From: Nephromyces sp. MM_2019
Lineage: Eukaryota > Apicomplexa > Aconoidasida > Nephromycida
NCBI GenBank assembly: GCA_015657535.1
Contig: JADHZB010001924.1
Location: 2,807 to 66,806, forward strand
Length of the DNA stretch: 64,000 nt
Direction of reading: 5' to 3'
In this document: positions 1 to 12,136 of the stretch, one piece after another
Position numbering within the stretch: position 1 is the first letter of the stretch
How the letters are laid out: every line of letters begins with the position of its first letter
The notes under the pieces: model-generated
Seen by the model: only the letters and a program-made list of their open reading frames with translations
Databases searched by the model: none
Told to the model about the DNA's origin: nothing
Program-made: the position numbers and the translations under genes

Positions 1-767
1 TGTGGGAGTGCTACTGTGTGTGTGTGTGTGAGAGTGCCACTGTGTGTGTACGCTTATATGCGTGTATGTACACACATTATACATCTTCATAAGAGCAAGT
101 TTCGTGTTGTTAGGAATACTTTTTTATTGAGCTTTTCTCTGTAATTTGATTTTTACTGAGTCTATAGCATGCAATTCGTCTGTGAATTTTCGAGTGCCTT
201 CTATTCTACGTGAAAAGCGTATGTGTACTTACTTTTGTGTGATAGCTTGTGCGCCTGTGTGTGTCTGTGTGCGCCTGTGTGTGTCTGTGTGCGCCTGTGT
301 GTGTCTGTGTGCGACTTTATGTATCTGCGTGTGCTTTTGTGCGCCTGTGTGTGTCTGTGTGCGACTTTATGTATCTGCGTGTGCTTTTGTGTGTGCGACT
401 TTATGTATCTGCTTATGCTTTCGAGTGCCTCTGTGTGATTGTGTGTGTCTTTGTGTGCATGTGTATCTCCTATTCTATCTTGAGAAGATGCTTACATTTT
501 GCGTTCTTAAGTTTGCCGAAATCTTCCTCTTCATTCGTATTCGATTGATGAAGCTGTGTGGCACTCCCTGCAACTAGCATACGCACACTCTCCCACACCG
601 TAATGCTCACACTGATACGCGCACGGGCACGCGTGGTCACCCACTCTTGCGCACATACAGGCACACTCGCTCTCTCGATCGCGCACACACACGCACACAC
701 GCACACTTCTCACTAGAATCGCTACCTTTTTCTTCTCATTAAATCTCCCCTTCCTCCTGGTCTTCAG
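1..767 (+). repeat. TG-rich and CA-rich simple repeats, probably the 3' end of a HECT-gene intron
   Basis: This stretch is dominated by TG-type simple sequence. Degenerate units such as GTGCGCCTGTGTGTGTCTGT are repeated between about 240 and 450, and a CA/CACG-rich block lies at about 600-706. It ends in a pyrimidine-rich run and TCTTCAG directly before the first HECT exon, so it is most simply the end of an intron. The open frames here give Cys/Val-rich low-complexity peptides and are not credible proteins. The TG block and the CA block are roughly complementary and could pair in the transcript. Confidence 0.7.
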
Positions 768-3700
768 GCTTTCACTTAGGGGGTGTTAACTCCCACTTTC
801 TTGGTGAAGATCTTCCAATTGGTGTGCGTGAAGTTCTGATTGGCTCTGATGTTCGCCCACATAGGCGTCCTAGGGGTGAAGACGGTACGATTGATTCTCC
901 ATACGTTAGATTTCTAGCTATGGAAGTCTTTGATAACCCTCATGCTTGGCTTGGCGAACCCATTTCAACGGTAGCCAAGTCTCGTCATAATTCTCTATTA
1001 CCTGTCCTACCTCTTGGATTGACGAGTTTACTGAGAGGCCATAAGTCTCCGGTGGAGCTAAGTACGCTTATCGCAGTGTGTCGTGTGTTCTACCTGGAAA
1101 AGCAGATAAACAAGCGAGTAACCTTCCAGTTGATATGCGGCATCCTAGGCTCTCATCCTCTGGCTAGAGAAGCTCTTCTTCAGCTCTTCATTCTGATGCT
1201 ATGGTCGATGGCTACTGATCTTACACCTACCCCCAAGAAACGACGAAAAGCTCTGTGTGTAGTTGGGAGTAATGCCATTGAAGATGATAGTAGATCTTGC
1301 TCTAGAAGAGATGAAGAATCACCTCCTTCTCATATACAGTTTGAAAGCTTCCCTCCACAGTTTCTTTTTGGTGATTCAGTCCCTCCTATAGAGGGTAGTG
1401 CAGTCGCTACGCTGCGTGTCTTGGAGCAGATGAGATCCATCTTGATTGTATTACCTACAGCCATGAAGTTTTTCTGCACTTCCTTTACTCATCCTTCTGT
1501 GGTTACGGTGCAGAAGATGCAGGAGTTGCTGCAAAAGCCTTTAGAAAGTAAGTTGAGGTGGTGGGTTGGTGTGTGTGTGGTTAAGATGGTAATACTTGAT
1601 TAGGGTGTTGTTCTTGAGAAGGTACGTGAGTATTTGCTTGGAAATTGTGTGTGTTATCTAGTTTTGTTGATTCTGTGGTGATTTTGTTGCTAAGATTGCT
1701 GTTGTATGAAACGCTGCAGTTCGTTGTGCCTTTTGATGCTCATTATGCATGTGTGGATGTGTGTGGATGTGTGTGGATATCTAGGTATATCTGTGTGGAT
1801 GTGTGTGGATGTGTGTGGATATCTAGGTATATCTGTGTGGATGTGTGTGGATGTGTGTGGATATCTAGGTATATCTGTGTGTATGTGTGGATATATATCC
1901 GTGTGTGTGTGTGTGTTGATATCTCTGTATGTCTCTCTGTATCGATTTCTATATCTCTTTGTGTGTATGTGTGGTTTTTTTTGCATCTTCCCAATATAAA
2001 TCCCACTCTGTCGCTCTGCATGTTCTCTAGAGTGCACCTTTTTGTGTGTGTAAGCAACACTTTCAGAAGCTCCTTCGATTTATATTATCTTCTTCATGCT
2101 TCTCTCTTTTTGATGCTACTTTTTACCTCCTCTTCTACTCTTTTTTGCTGCTGCAGCTTCTGCTGAAGAGCCAACTGTGACTGAGCGGTTGGAGAGCGAA
2201 TCTCCAGTGGTTGAAGAGCCAAAGATAGCTGTTAAGGAGGAACCCTCTGTGAAGACCGCTCCCTTGCCTGTTGCTCCACAGCCGGAGAAGCTTAGCGAAG
2301 AGAATATAGTGATTGAAGACGAGATTTTAGCACACGAATTGAAGCGAAAAAAGCGACGTGAAGATAAGGTTCGCACACACGTTAAGGCAGTAGATTTTGA
2401 ATCTCATGCATCAACCTCATCTTCAACCTCATCTTCAGTCTCATCTTCAATGCCTATCAAGACTGAGACTACCAGTAGTGCTCCTACTGCTGCTACCGCT
2501 CCCTCCATCTCCACCCCCAACATCATGGAATCTAAGCAACTCCCCTCTTCTCAAACCTCCAAACCCAACAATAACCAAAGCAGCTCCTCTCCCAATGGTG
2601 AGATCTCAAGGCCTACGGAATCATCGGCCCTTGAAGCCTTCCCAATCAACGTTATGATTGACTTGCTGCTATCCGACTCTTTTACCTCCTCAATAAAGCA
2701 TTTTGATCATCTCGTTCTTCTTCTTCATTGCCTGATAGTGGAGGATTTTCGTGATTTAGAATATGGAAAAGTCTACTCTAATAAGAAATCTGCTCGTAGG
2801 AACCTGGCAGGAACTCCACGCACACTTTTTGAGAGGCTTCTGGAGCAATGGGTGGATGAAAATTCTTCAGATTCTTCAGATTCTTCAGATTCTTCAGATT
2901 CTTCAGATTCCTCTTCTTTCTCAGAGCAATCGGATAACTCTCAGTGTGCTTTTAATGAATCTGGTTTAGCTGTAGCATTTACAGAGGATGAGGTGCATTT
3001 ACCGCGGATGCCAGCTCCTCCAGAGGCTGAAGCTGATTCTGCCGTTGCTAGTAAGCCAGCAGCAACTACCAGGCATTCAAAGGAAAAAGGCAAGCCTAAT
3101 AATTGGGAGAAACAGCTAAAGTCTGACATGCGAAAGCGTATAGTCAACAGTATCAGTGATTCATCGATTGAAGCCTTGTTTACTCTACTGTTTTCTCCGA
3201 GCAAGGATTCCACTGTTCAACAGAAGCATCTAAGCATTAGAGATGGATCTAACAAGCAGCTCTGTCGTTTGTTTGAGATCATTCAGAAGCTCTTCAAGTG
3301 AGGGGGGTGTGGGAGAGGGTGTGGTTGGGGGGATGCACTGCTATCTTTTAGAAACTTGCTTAGAAATTGTTGCATTTTCAATGATTCTTCTAGTTCTGCT
3401 CAATTTTCATATGTTTCTGTGTGTTGTAGCTTCAGGCGTACTCTGCAGTTTGTTTTTGATCCAATTTCCTTTGCTTTTTCTTCTTTTTTTGTTTTTTCCT
3501 GTTCCTACTCTTTCCCCTGATTCTTCCTGCTTTATCGTTTTCTTTCTCCTATCCCTTCTTCATCCCTCCTCCACTTCCTCCCTTCTCCCTCTCTCCTCTT
3601 CGAACTGCACTTTTCTCTCCTACAAAATCTCAGAGATTTCTTCCTTCTCTCTCATCTTCACGAGACTAGCCTTCATAGCTCTCTTTTAAGCAACATTTTT

Positions 3701-4214
3701 CCCTATAATATCTCTACTTTTTATTGCTTTTGTGTGTAAAAGCTCAATTTTTGCAGACTTCCTTGTGTGCTGCACTTTGCTAGTTTCATAGACTCAGTGA
3801 AGATATTGTGTATTATCGCTTACCTGAAATGCTTTCACTTTGAGAAATTTGCCAGTTTTTGCCTTTTCAGTTGCTTTGCTGTAAGGCATATACTTAGAGA
3901 GCTGTAGATTAGAAGTAGATGCTGTAAAGCGTATACATAGAGAGAGATCCAGGTATTGCCTAGAATTACCAGGTACTCAAAGAGCTCTGAATTTTACCAA
4001 TTATTGCGTAGCAGCCACACACCTAGGTTTTGCCAAACATCACCTTTCAGCCACCTTTCTCTACTGATTCACGAGGTTCCTGGCACACACACACACACAC
4101 AAGTATATACACACACAAGTATACACACACACAAGTATATACACACACAAGTATACACATACACAAGTATACACACACGCACACACACGCACACACACAC
4201 ACACACACAAGTAT

Positions 4215-4245
<31 letters not shown>

Positions 4246-4283
4246 CACACGCACACACACGCACACACACACACACACACAAG

Positions 4284-4327
<44 letters not shown>

Positions 4328-7300
4328 CGCACACGCACACACACACACACATCTTCATAAAAATCATCACAAACTCTTTTTTCGACTGTTTCTTCTTTCC
4401 TACATCATTTCTCAGGGCTGAAGCTCATGAAGCCAAGGTTATGGAGTGTTTGAGAAAGCATTGTCAGCAGCTTTGTATCGTAATCATTAGAGAAATGAAG
4501 TTAATCATCAATGAGATTAGGCGTTTCCACAATCTCCCGGAGGAGAAGAGGATTATGGTAGATTTAGAGGTGACGCTGATGCATACAAATATAAAACCTG
4601 CTATTTTTGCCTTTTCTAGGCTAGCGAGTCTAGTGTCAAAGCTATATAAGTTAAATCACAGCCCACGGGAGAAACCTTCAGAGCCTGCTACTTCTTCGAA
4701 TGGAATCAGAGATTCTGCTAGTCAAGTGCAACAGGCTGGAGAGGGTAATGTTGAACATGCCGATGTGAATATATCAACTGCAAATTCTGAAGTAGCTCCA
4801 CCTCCTGTTGATGTCTCTGACGCTACCGATACAGCCAATGCTCAGGCAGCTGAAGGAGAGAATGCTGAAGGGGTTGCTCCGACTGCTTCACCAGCTGCTC
4901 CAGGGGATAGTGGAAACGCTGCTTCCAATTCCAACGAAATCTCATCAAATGGTGAGTTTTCTTGCAGTTTCTCCTCTTATTGTGCGATTTCTAGGTGCTG
5001 AGACTGTGGGCAGATTCGCTGATTCTGCGAGAAAATTCGTGGCTGCCTCTGTGTGTGCGATGAAAAATTGATATTTTGCTCATAAAACTGCCATATGATC
5101 AGCATTCCGAGCTTTTTCCCTGTTTCTTGTGGTTTTTCATACTCGGCAGTAGATGCGCTGATTTTTAGCTTCAATTGGAGGTGTTTTTGCTTCTTCATCA
5201 TGTTTTCAGCGACTGTATACTTGCTATTCCACTGTAATGAAAGTTTTGACAGAGTGCGTTTCACAGTAGCTTATGTGGGTTGCTGCTTGTCTATAGTGGT
5301 TTCTATATATGTATTCAGGCCTAGTGTAGATAGATGTATAGCGTGTGCGATTATATCCCTTCAAGAACCTTTCCGTGTTACTTTTTTCTGGATTTTTGTG
5401 ATTAGCGAGATTGAAGATGATTTTTGCTCTCTCAGAGGAGCTTCCAGCTAGCCTTCACTGGCTTTCTCGTTTTTCTCCCAATTTGTGTGCGAAAAGCATG
5501 AAGAAGAAGTACAATAACTTCTACTTATGCTTTCCCCTTGTGTGTGTTTTATATGCATCCTCTTCTTGCTGCCTCTCTGCCTCACAGTACAACCTCCAGC
5601 AGAGACTCCTCTTGAGGCTGCTCCTAACGAACCTAGCACCTCCACATCTCCGAATCAACAAGCAATGATGAAGAAGTTTAGAGATTTCTTCGATTCTCCA
5701 GGGTGTACTCGCATGTGGGAAGTTTTCCACGAGTATGTTTTAGCTCTGATCTCAGTTATCCATTCACCTGAAAATTGCAAGGTCAGCACACACCAACCTT
5801 TTTCTCTAGCTTCACTACACACTCCAGATGTCCCAGATGATGAAACTAGTTCTAACCATTTTGAGACGGCTTTTTCGCACACACACCCACACCCGGGCTC
5901 AGTTTTTGAGGATATTATTGGTGAAGATAAGCCAGAGGATCAACCCACTCCTCTTCCTAGCTTTTTCGGGCACTTTATCCCCATGTTTGAGATCTTCTTG
6001 GATGTTTTCTATGTGAGCATCGCGACTGACTATAACTTAAAAAACGTTGGTGAATTGCATGTCTTGTGCTGCACTCTAAACGCTGATCTGGACGCTCCTC
6101 GCTGTCCTAGGCATAAGGCATTGCTCCGGTTCTGTGAAAGCTCAAAGCCTTTGCATAACAGACTAGCTAAGGAAAACCCCTCTTTACTGCGGAATTCTGG
6201 TGTGTGGCTGCTTAAACTAGCTCCTTCTACCGTAAGTTTTGAATGTAAGCTTAAGCACTTTAAGGATCAGCTGATGTCTATGCGGGTGTTGACACACCGG
6301 CAGTCTATAGATCTTTCAGTTAGGAGGAATGAGGTGTTTATGGACTCCTACTTGTTGTTGAGGTCTCGATCAAGTAAGGAGAAGTTGATCTTATATGAAG
6401 TTGGATCTGTGTGTGTGCGTGATATTTCTTGGCTATGCCATCACTTTTAGCTAAAAAGGCTTTTTTTTTAGCTCTCCATAGCTTCTAGAAGACTCCTTGG
6501 TACGGGCTTCCTCAGCTTCATCCAACCACCTTGAAAAACTCTTTTCCCTGTGGTGGCCTATAAGTTGATTCAACCCTCGAGGCTCCCGATTTTATTCGAG
6601 TTTTTGCTGCTTGTACAATATAGATCTAAACACACATACAGTTATAGCTTGAGCTTTTATTTTCCCGATAAAATCTGCTTTTTTCTCCACAGTTTCATCA
6701 AAAATGCCTTGTTTATGATGTAAAAAGCTTTATAAAAAGATAGAAATATAGTTGAAAATGCTGAAGATTGATGAGTGTAATTGAAGCAGACATCAAGTAG
6801 AAATGAATGATTGAAAACACCAAAAATAGGTAGGACTTAAGTTATTTTATGCACTCCCAATTCGGAGTATTTTCAATCTTCTCGCCTGATTTCGCTGGGA
6901 AATTATAGCTGTTGAAGCTTAAAATGCATTGTGTTGGGTGTGTGCGAAGCAGATTCAATCTTCTTGCCCTGCTTCCCACTATAGCGATTAGATGAAGACT
7001 AGTATCATCCGAGTTTCAGTCCCCAAATATATCCATTAATGATGTTTTCTCCTTCTTTCTTGCCTTCAAAGCTCTCAATGATTGCTTCTGCAGCTTGCAA
7101 GTAAAGTGTTCACACCACGAATAGTATACTTAACCGCTTCGCTTAGAGACTAGCCTTTTCGTGTGTATGTACAGCAAATTTTCTCTGCGTTTCTGCTCTT
7201 CTAGGTGAAGCCATGAAGAGCAAATTTGTCATCAAATTCACTGGAGAAGCTGGTGTAGACTGTGGAGGCCTAACCAATGAGTGGTTCTCAATACTGGCTT

Positions 7301-10300
7301 CAGAAATGTTTAATCCCAATTACGCTCTATTCAGGTATACTTTCTTTTCCTTCATCAGCTAGTAATCTGAAGCTTTGGAGAGTAGCTTGATGTGTGTGAA
7401 GTCTCGAGAGATTCTGCATACGTTTTTTTCATTGAATTGCTCCCTTTTTCTTTGATTTTTGCTCTGATGCCTCGTATGACAGCAGTTTGTGTGCTCTTTC
7501 ATTTCACCTGTGTGTGTACGTAGTGCTACTGAAGATACTGCTGTTTGATGCTGTGAAAGGTGAACCTTCTCTCCCTGCTACTTGAGCTTTTGCTTGCTTT
7601 TATCGAAAAGCTTTCAACTAGCAACTCACTTGCTCTACCAATGTTTCCTCTCAAAAAATTACTCTATCCAACATCTCCTGCCATTCAACGTCAAATTTGA
7701 TGCTTTTTATCGCTTTCAGCGATCTTCATAATGCTTCTCGTTCAACACCAACTGAAGATGCTTCTCTTCAGTCGATTGCCATCAAGTAGCCCTTCTCTTT
7801 GAGTGCGTCTTTCCGATAAATTATTCGCTAGTAGTTACGTATTAACCAAGCCAACGCTGATAAAATCGATAAATCTCGTATATACCTGATTGCCCAGCAA
7901 TTCTCACTGCTCTTCTTCTATTGCCCATGAATCTTTTGAATCCTCTTAAGGCTTGTGTGCAGATCTTCAATATGCCTACCCACATTCTCTCATTTTTTCT
8001 AATGCTATTCACAGGCGAGAAGGTTTAAAGGCAGAGTTTAACCACCCGAATCCGCTCAGCAACATCAATCCCGAACACATTCAGTTCTTCCGCTTTATTG
8101 GGCGGGTAATTGGGAAGGCAGTTTACGAAGCTCGTCCCATGGCTGCTTACTTCTGCCGTTCATTCTACAAACATATGCTTGGAAGGAAGACTGTTCCTGC
8201 TGATGCTGAGTCTGTAGATCCTGAGCTTTATACTAGCCTGATGAAGCTGCTAGAGCAGCCACTCGAGGAGCTTGGGCTAGAGCTAAACTTTAGGTAGAAC
8301 TAGTGAAGTAGTTTTTAGTGTTTTAAATGCGGCAAAAGGGCGAAGACTGTGTGTCCTCTTCATATTTTGATGGTTTGAGGCTTGAAGATATCAATGGATT
8401 GCATGCATTGAGTGTTTTTATTTGCTAATGGTTTTCACAATGTGTGCGAAACGAATTATTTGGAGCCGGGTTAGCTGGATATACAGTCTATTGTGTGTGT
8501 TTTTGTTATAAGGCAGCTTTTTCCCTTTATTTTGAGCTGCACTGTGTGTTTATATGTATGTGCTTATACATCTGCTGTTTTTCCCAGGCATTTTGGTATT
8601 TTTCATGTTCTCTGTGTGTAGCATCTTGATGATGCTGCGAGTTTCTTTACTTGAAAGTAATTGGAGGCTGTCTTAGCCTCAAAGATTGAAAATCTCTGCT
8701 TACCTACGATATCGTTGCGAAATATCACCCGTTTTTCCCCATGAGGATGCCTAGCCACACCATTAGGCTCCTCACGTTTAACACACACTTTGCTCACTTT
8801 CTCTGTTTAATCATTCATTCGCTTAATGCCCCGTCAATGCAGCGCTGAGCTTGATGTCTTTGGTTCCACTAAAGTCGTTGATCTGATTCCTGGTGGGAGC
8901 TCGATAGCCGTTACTGATGTGAGTGACTTTTCTTTACACCCTCTTTTCTTGTGCAGCATCTGCACACACACTTTGTAAACTGGAAATTCAGGAGTAGCAA
9001 TAGATTCGATCTTTTCATTAGTTTCAGCTTGTTTTTCTACCTGAATTTGTAGTTGAAAAAGTAAAAATTTGACTGTGGATTTGCTTGTTTTTTGGGGATT
9101 ATGTGTGTTTGTATGTTCTTATGAAGCTGAGCTTTTTATACTCTTTCTTGGAGGTTTCCCGGTTTGTAGGTATGGTAAAGTTCAGTGGGTTTTCTGTTGT
9201 TTTTGCGCTTCTCTTCATTATCTTCCGGTTGTGAAAACCCTAAAACTCACGCTTTGTGTGTGTTGTTTTCCTCTCCTTTTCATCATCTTCCGGTTGTGAA
9301 TATGCTGTAATCCGCTGTTTATTTTGCAGCTTTTCACTCATCTTACCCTACCCCCTTGTGCTCTTACTTTTCCACCTGCTTACCCCAGTTTTTCTCAGAG
9401 TAGAGCTTTTCATCGCTTTGACTCGTTTTTTTTCTTCTTATCAATTTCTTCAATTTTGATGATTTCACGAATTCACCTATTTCCTGCATTTTCAGCCTGA
9501 TATTATGCCTTTTTTCATCTTCGCTGCCTTCTGCTGTCTCATGCTGGTTCTTCCCCTTATAAATCTGCTGTTTCCTACGATGAAGATGAATTCAAGTGCA
9601 AAAAACCTCCTCCATCTTCATGATTCCAAACAATTTTTGTAGGAAAATAAACACAAGTATATTCAGCTAATCTGTGAGCATAAGATTACAAACAGTATTG
9701 CCCCTCAATTGAAGGCTTTCCTTGAGGGATTCCATGAACTTATACCTCCTTCGTTAATATCTATGTTTGATGATAAGGTAAGCTGGACCGAGTCATAGGC
9801 GTCTTCTTTGCAGTGAAAGAATTGATAAACAGTGGAGAAGCTGCTGATAGTAGTAGAAAAGTGTGTGCTCTGATTTTTGAGATACTAAGAATTATTCGTA
9901 TTAGGAAAGCTTAAGGAAGGAGAGGATTTGGAGATTATTGCAGAGAATCTCTCTAGTGTGTTGGTAGATTTGTAGGAAATGGTGCTTTTTGCTGTGTAAA
10001 AGGCTACAGAACTCGATGATTCGGCGATGGTCATCTTCACTAACTAGTTTCTTCGTGGAGAGAGTGGATATCGCTCTATTAATACCTGTGGATAGCATAT
10101 TTTTGGCTAGGAAACAAATGTGTGCGTGTCTGTGTGTTGTCTTTTTCTTCTTTTGTGGACAGAATGGATATTGCTCTATTAGCACACGCTTATAGCCTAG
10201 TTTTGGCTACTAAAGTACTCTGTTATGTTTGTGCTTTTTTTATGTATTTTTCATTTTTTTCGTATCACGTGATCCTTGCATTTTTTGGCTTTTTTTCGTT

Positions 10301-12136
10301 TCATTTTTTTCAGGATGCTTCCTCTTTTATAGTATTTTTGCCTCTTTAAGTTTCGACAGATGTTTACGCTTTGATTATGTGGCACTATTCGTTCTTCTGT
10401 GCAAAAAACGCAGTCTTCACATCAAAAAAAGATATTTCTGCTTTTTTCTGACAAATTTCACCGTGCCATTCCTCAATGGAGATTCTGAGTCACTTTGATG
10501 ATGTGTTAACGCCAATGCTTTTACGGTCATTAAACGCTCCCTGCTTAACTATTTTGAAAAACTTGTGATTTGCTTCTTCGTTTAGATTTTCTTGCCGATT
10601 TCCACTATAATTTTTGACTTTTTTCTTCATCTCACACACTGTGGTTGGAATGTGCTATTTTTCTAAGGAACTTGAGCTAGTTATAAGTGGCATGCCTCAT
10701 ATCGATTTGAAAGATCTACGCGCAAACACTGACTATTTTGGATACTGGGAAGATTCTGAAATTATCACGTGGTTTTGGGAGGTTTTGGGAGAGTTCGATG
10801 AGGGCAAGAAAGCTGCCTTTCTGCAGGTTAGTTCCTTAATCTTAGTGGTATTGGGCCGAACAGTACAAGTTTTTAATAGTTTAACGTACATACACTATCA
10901 CACACCATCACACACACCAGTGCATACACCATCATACACATACATACCAGTACACACGCATACACACACACACATACCAACACTTGTTTGCTTCTTATTT
11001 GGCAGAATATTGTAAACGCTAAGTCCCTAACGCTTAAACCACAAACCCTAAACCCCAAACCATTTTCTTTGGCCAAATGTAGATAACAGGGTTTGATGCT
11101 TCAAATTCATACGCAGTTGATTCTTGTGTGTTACAGTTTCTTACTGGTACAAGTCGTGTTCCCCTGGGAGGTTTCGGTAATCTTATGGGTATGCGAGGAA
11201 GGCAGATATTTTCTATCCATCGGTAAGAATTTCTACATCTTCCATCACTATCAACGCTTTGCGCGTTCAAGGGGGGTGCTTATGCATCTTTATATTTCCG
11301 CTTAAGAGTTCCTGTGCCTTTTTGAGGAATATCAAGTGTGAAGAGGGTAGAATATGGGTTTATGTACAGAAAAACCATACAGTTTGTTTGATAGTAGTGA
11401 GATGCTTCTGGGGTTTGTCATTTCATCTTGGGTGCACTCGGGGTGTGTATAGCATTTTTTCTGTGCTTTTTTTTCGTTATAAAGATACCCCGACACATTG
11501 AAACTTTGTTTTTTCTTCTGTAGAGTATATGATGGAGAACGGCTTCCTTCGGCACACACATGTTTCAATCAGCTTGAACTTCCGTGCTACCATTCTAAGG
11601 ATAAACTAAGGTAATGAAATACGGAATGACTTTGATTTTGTTCCTGAATATCTGTCATTTTATGAATTTTGCTAATTTAGATGAATTTTCATAACTGTTT
11701 GTAATACATCCCACACACGTGCAAGGCATGCTTTTTTGGGCCAATTTTGTTACCGTTGGTATTGATTTCTATGTATTGAGCTGCATTATAGCTTTTTCAG
11801 TACATCAGCACGAGTACTGAAAGCGACTAAACATTTTATGAGTAAGATTGTGACAGTCTTTTTTCTATTTTCTAAAGCTGCCTGCTTTTATTCGTGTAAT
11901 CGAAATTGCGTTTCTTGCGAGAATTTTGCGGGACTCTTACTATTTGAAATTCTTAAGACTCAAATGCGCATTGTAACGCTTTTGCATTTTACTATGCCTG
12001 GATAGTATTCTGTAGTGTCGCTTTGCTTTTTAATATCTTCTCTGTCCCTTTAAATGCCCGATGTTTCGTTTTGTTTTGCAGAAGCAAATTGGTCATGGCC
12101 ATAACCGAAGCAAGGGAAGGATTTGGATTTGCTTAA
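768..12136 (+). CDS. HUWE1/UPL-like giant HECT-type E3 ubiquitin ligase, C-terminal part (5' end outside the window)
   Basis: HECT E3 ligases take ubiquitin from an E2 onto a catalytic cysteine and pass it to a substrate lysine. The model joins 12 exons in phase: 768-1547, 2157-3297, 4416-4951, 5588-6373, 7205-7334, 8015-8293, 8843-8918, 9643-9777, 10668-10826, 11137-11222, 11524-11610 and 12082-12136 (stop TAA). It gives about 1415 C-terminal residues. The first exon resembles the helical region of HUWE1 ([17 protein letters not shown]). Exon 2 is acidic/Ser-rich with a DSS repeat. The pre-HECT segment ([18 protein letters not shown]) and the HECT domain follow, with [46 protein letters not shown] and [13 protein letters not shown]. 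The catalytic cysteine lies in [12 protein letters not shown] (codon 11561-11563), and the protein ends EAREGFGFA, like the HUWE1 tail. The domain looks complete and active. The start lies upstream of the window. Confidence 0.93.
1750..1875 (+). repeat. Three tandem copies of a 42-bp unit in HECT intron 1548-2156
   Basis: A unit of about 42 bp is repeated three times almost exactly. It is built of GTGTGGATGTGTGTGGAT blocks followed by ATCTAGGTATATCT. More degenerate TG/TA sequence continues to about 1975. It sits wholly inside an intron. The open frames through it on either strand (for example 1645-2166 and 1743-2060) are repeat artefacts. Confidence 0.8.
2863..2911 (+). repeat. 9-bp coding microsatellite (GATTCTTCA)n encoding an Asp-Ser-Ser run
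   Basis: About five to six perfect GATTCTTCA units inside HECT exon 2157-3297 encode (DSS)n. The unit is a multiple of three, so gain or loss of units keeps the reading frame. The surrounding exon is Ser/Glu/Pro-rich, consistent with a disordered acidic linker between folded parts of the ligase. Confidence 0.85.
4083..4352 (+). repeat. Long (CA)n array with AAGTATA and CACG interruptions in HECT intron 3298-4415
   Basis: About 270 bp of nearly pure CA repeats, broken by AAGTATAC motifs at regular-looking intervals and by CACG variants. The array ends about 60 bp before the acceptor at 4415. The 323-codon open frame that runs through it (4030-5001) gives Thr/His repeats before reaching the true exon at 4416, so its N-terminal half is spurious. 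Confidence 0.9.
11014..11061 (+). repeat. Degenerate CCCTAAA-type (telomere-like) patch in a HECT intron
   Basis: About 48 bp contain several A/C-rich units resembling CCCTAAA (GTCCCTAAC, CTTAAACC, ACAAACCCTAAACCCCAAAC). CCCTAAA/TTTAGGG is the telomere unit of many apicomplexans and plants. The copies are imperfect and lie about 80 bp before the acceptor at 11136. This may be an interstitial relic or chance low-complexity sequence. Confidence 0.35.

Noticed and set aside
146..713. Overlapping Cys/Val-rich open frames on both strands
   Set aside because: They are translations of TG/CA simple repeats within an intron and have no protein-like composition.
4030..4415. N-terminal half of a 323-codon frame rich in Thr and His
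   Set aside because: It reads through the (CA)n array. Only the part from 4416 is a real HECT exon, joined by AG at 4414-4415.
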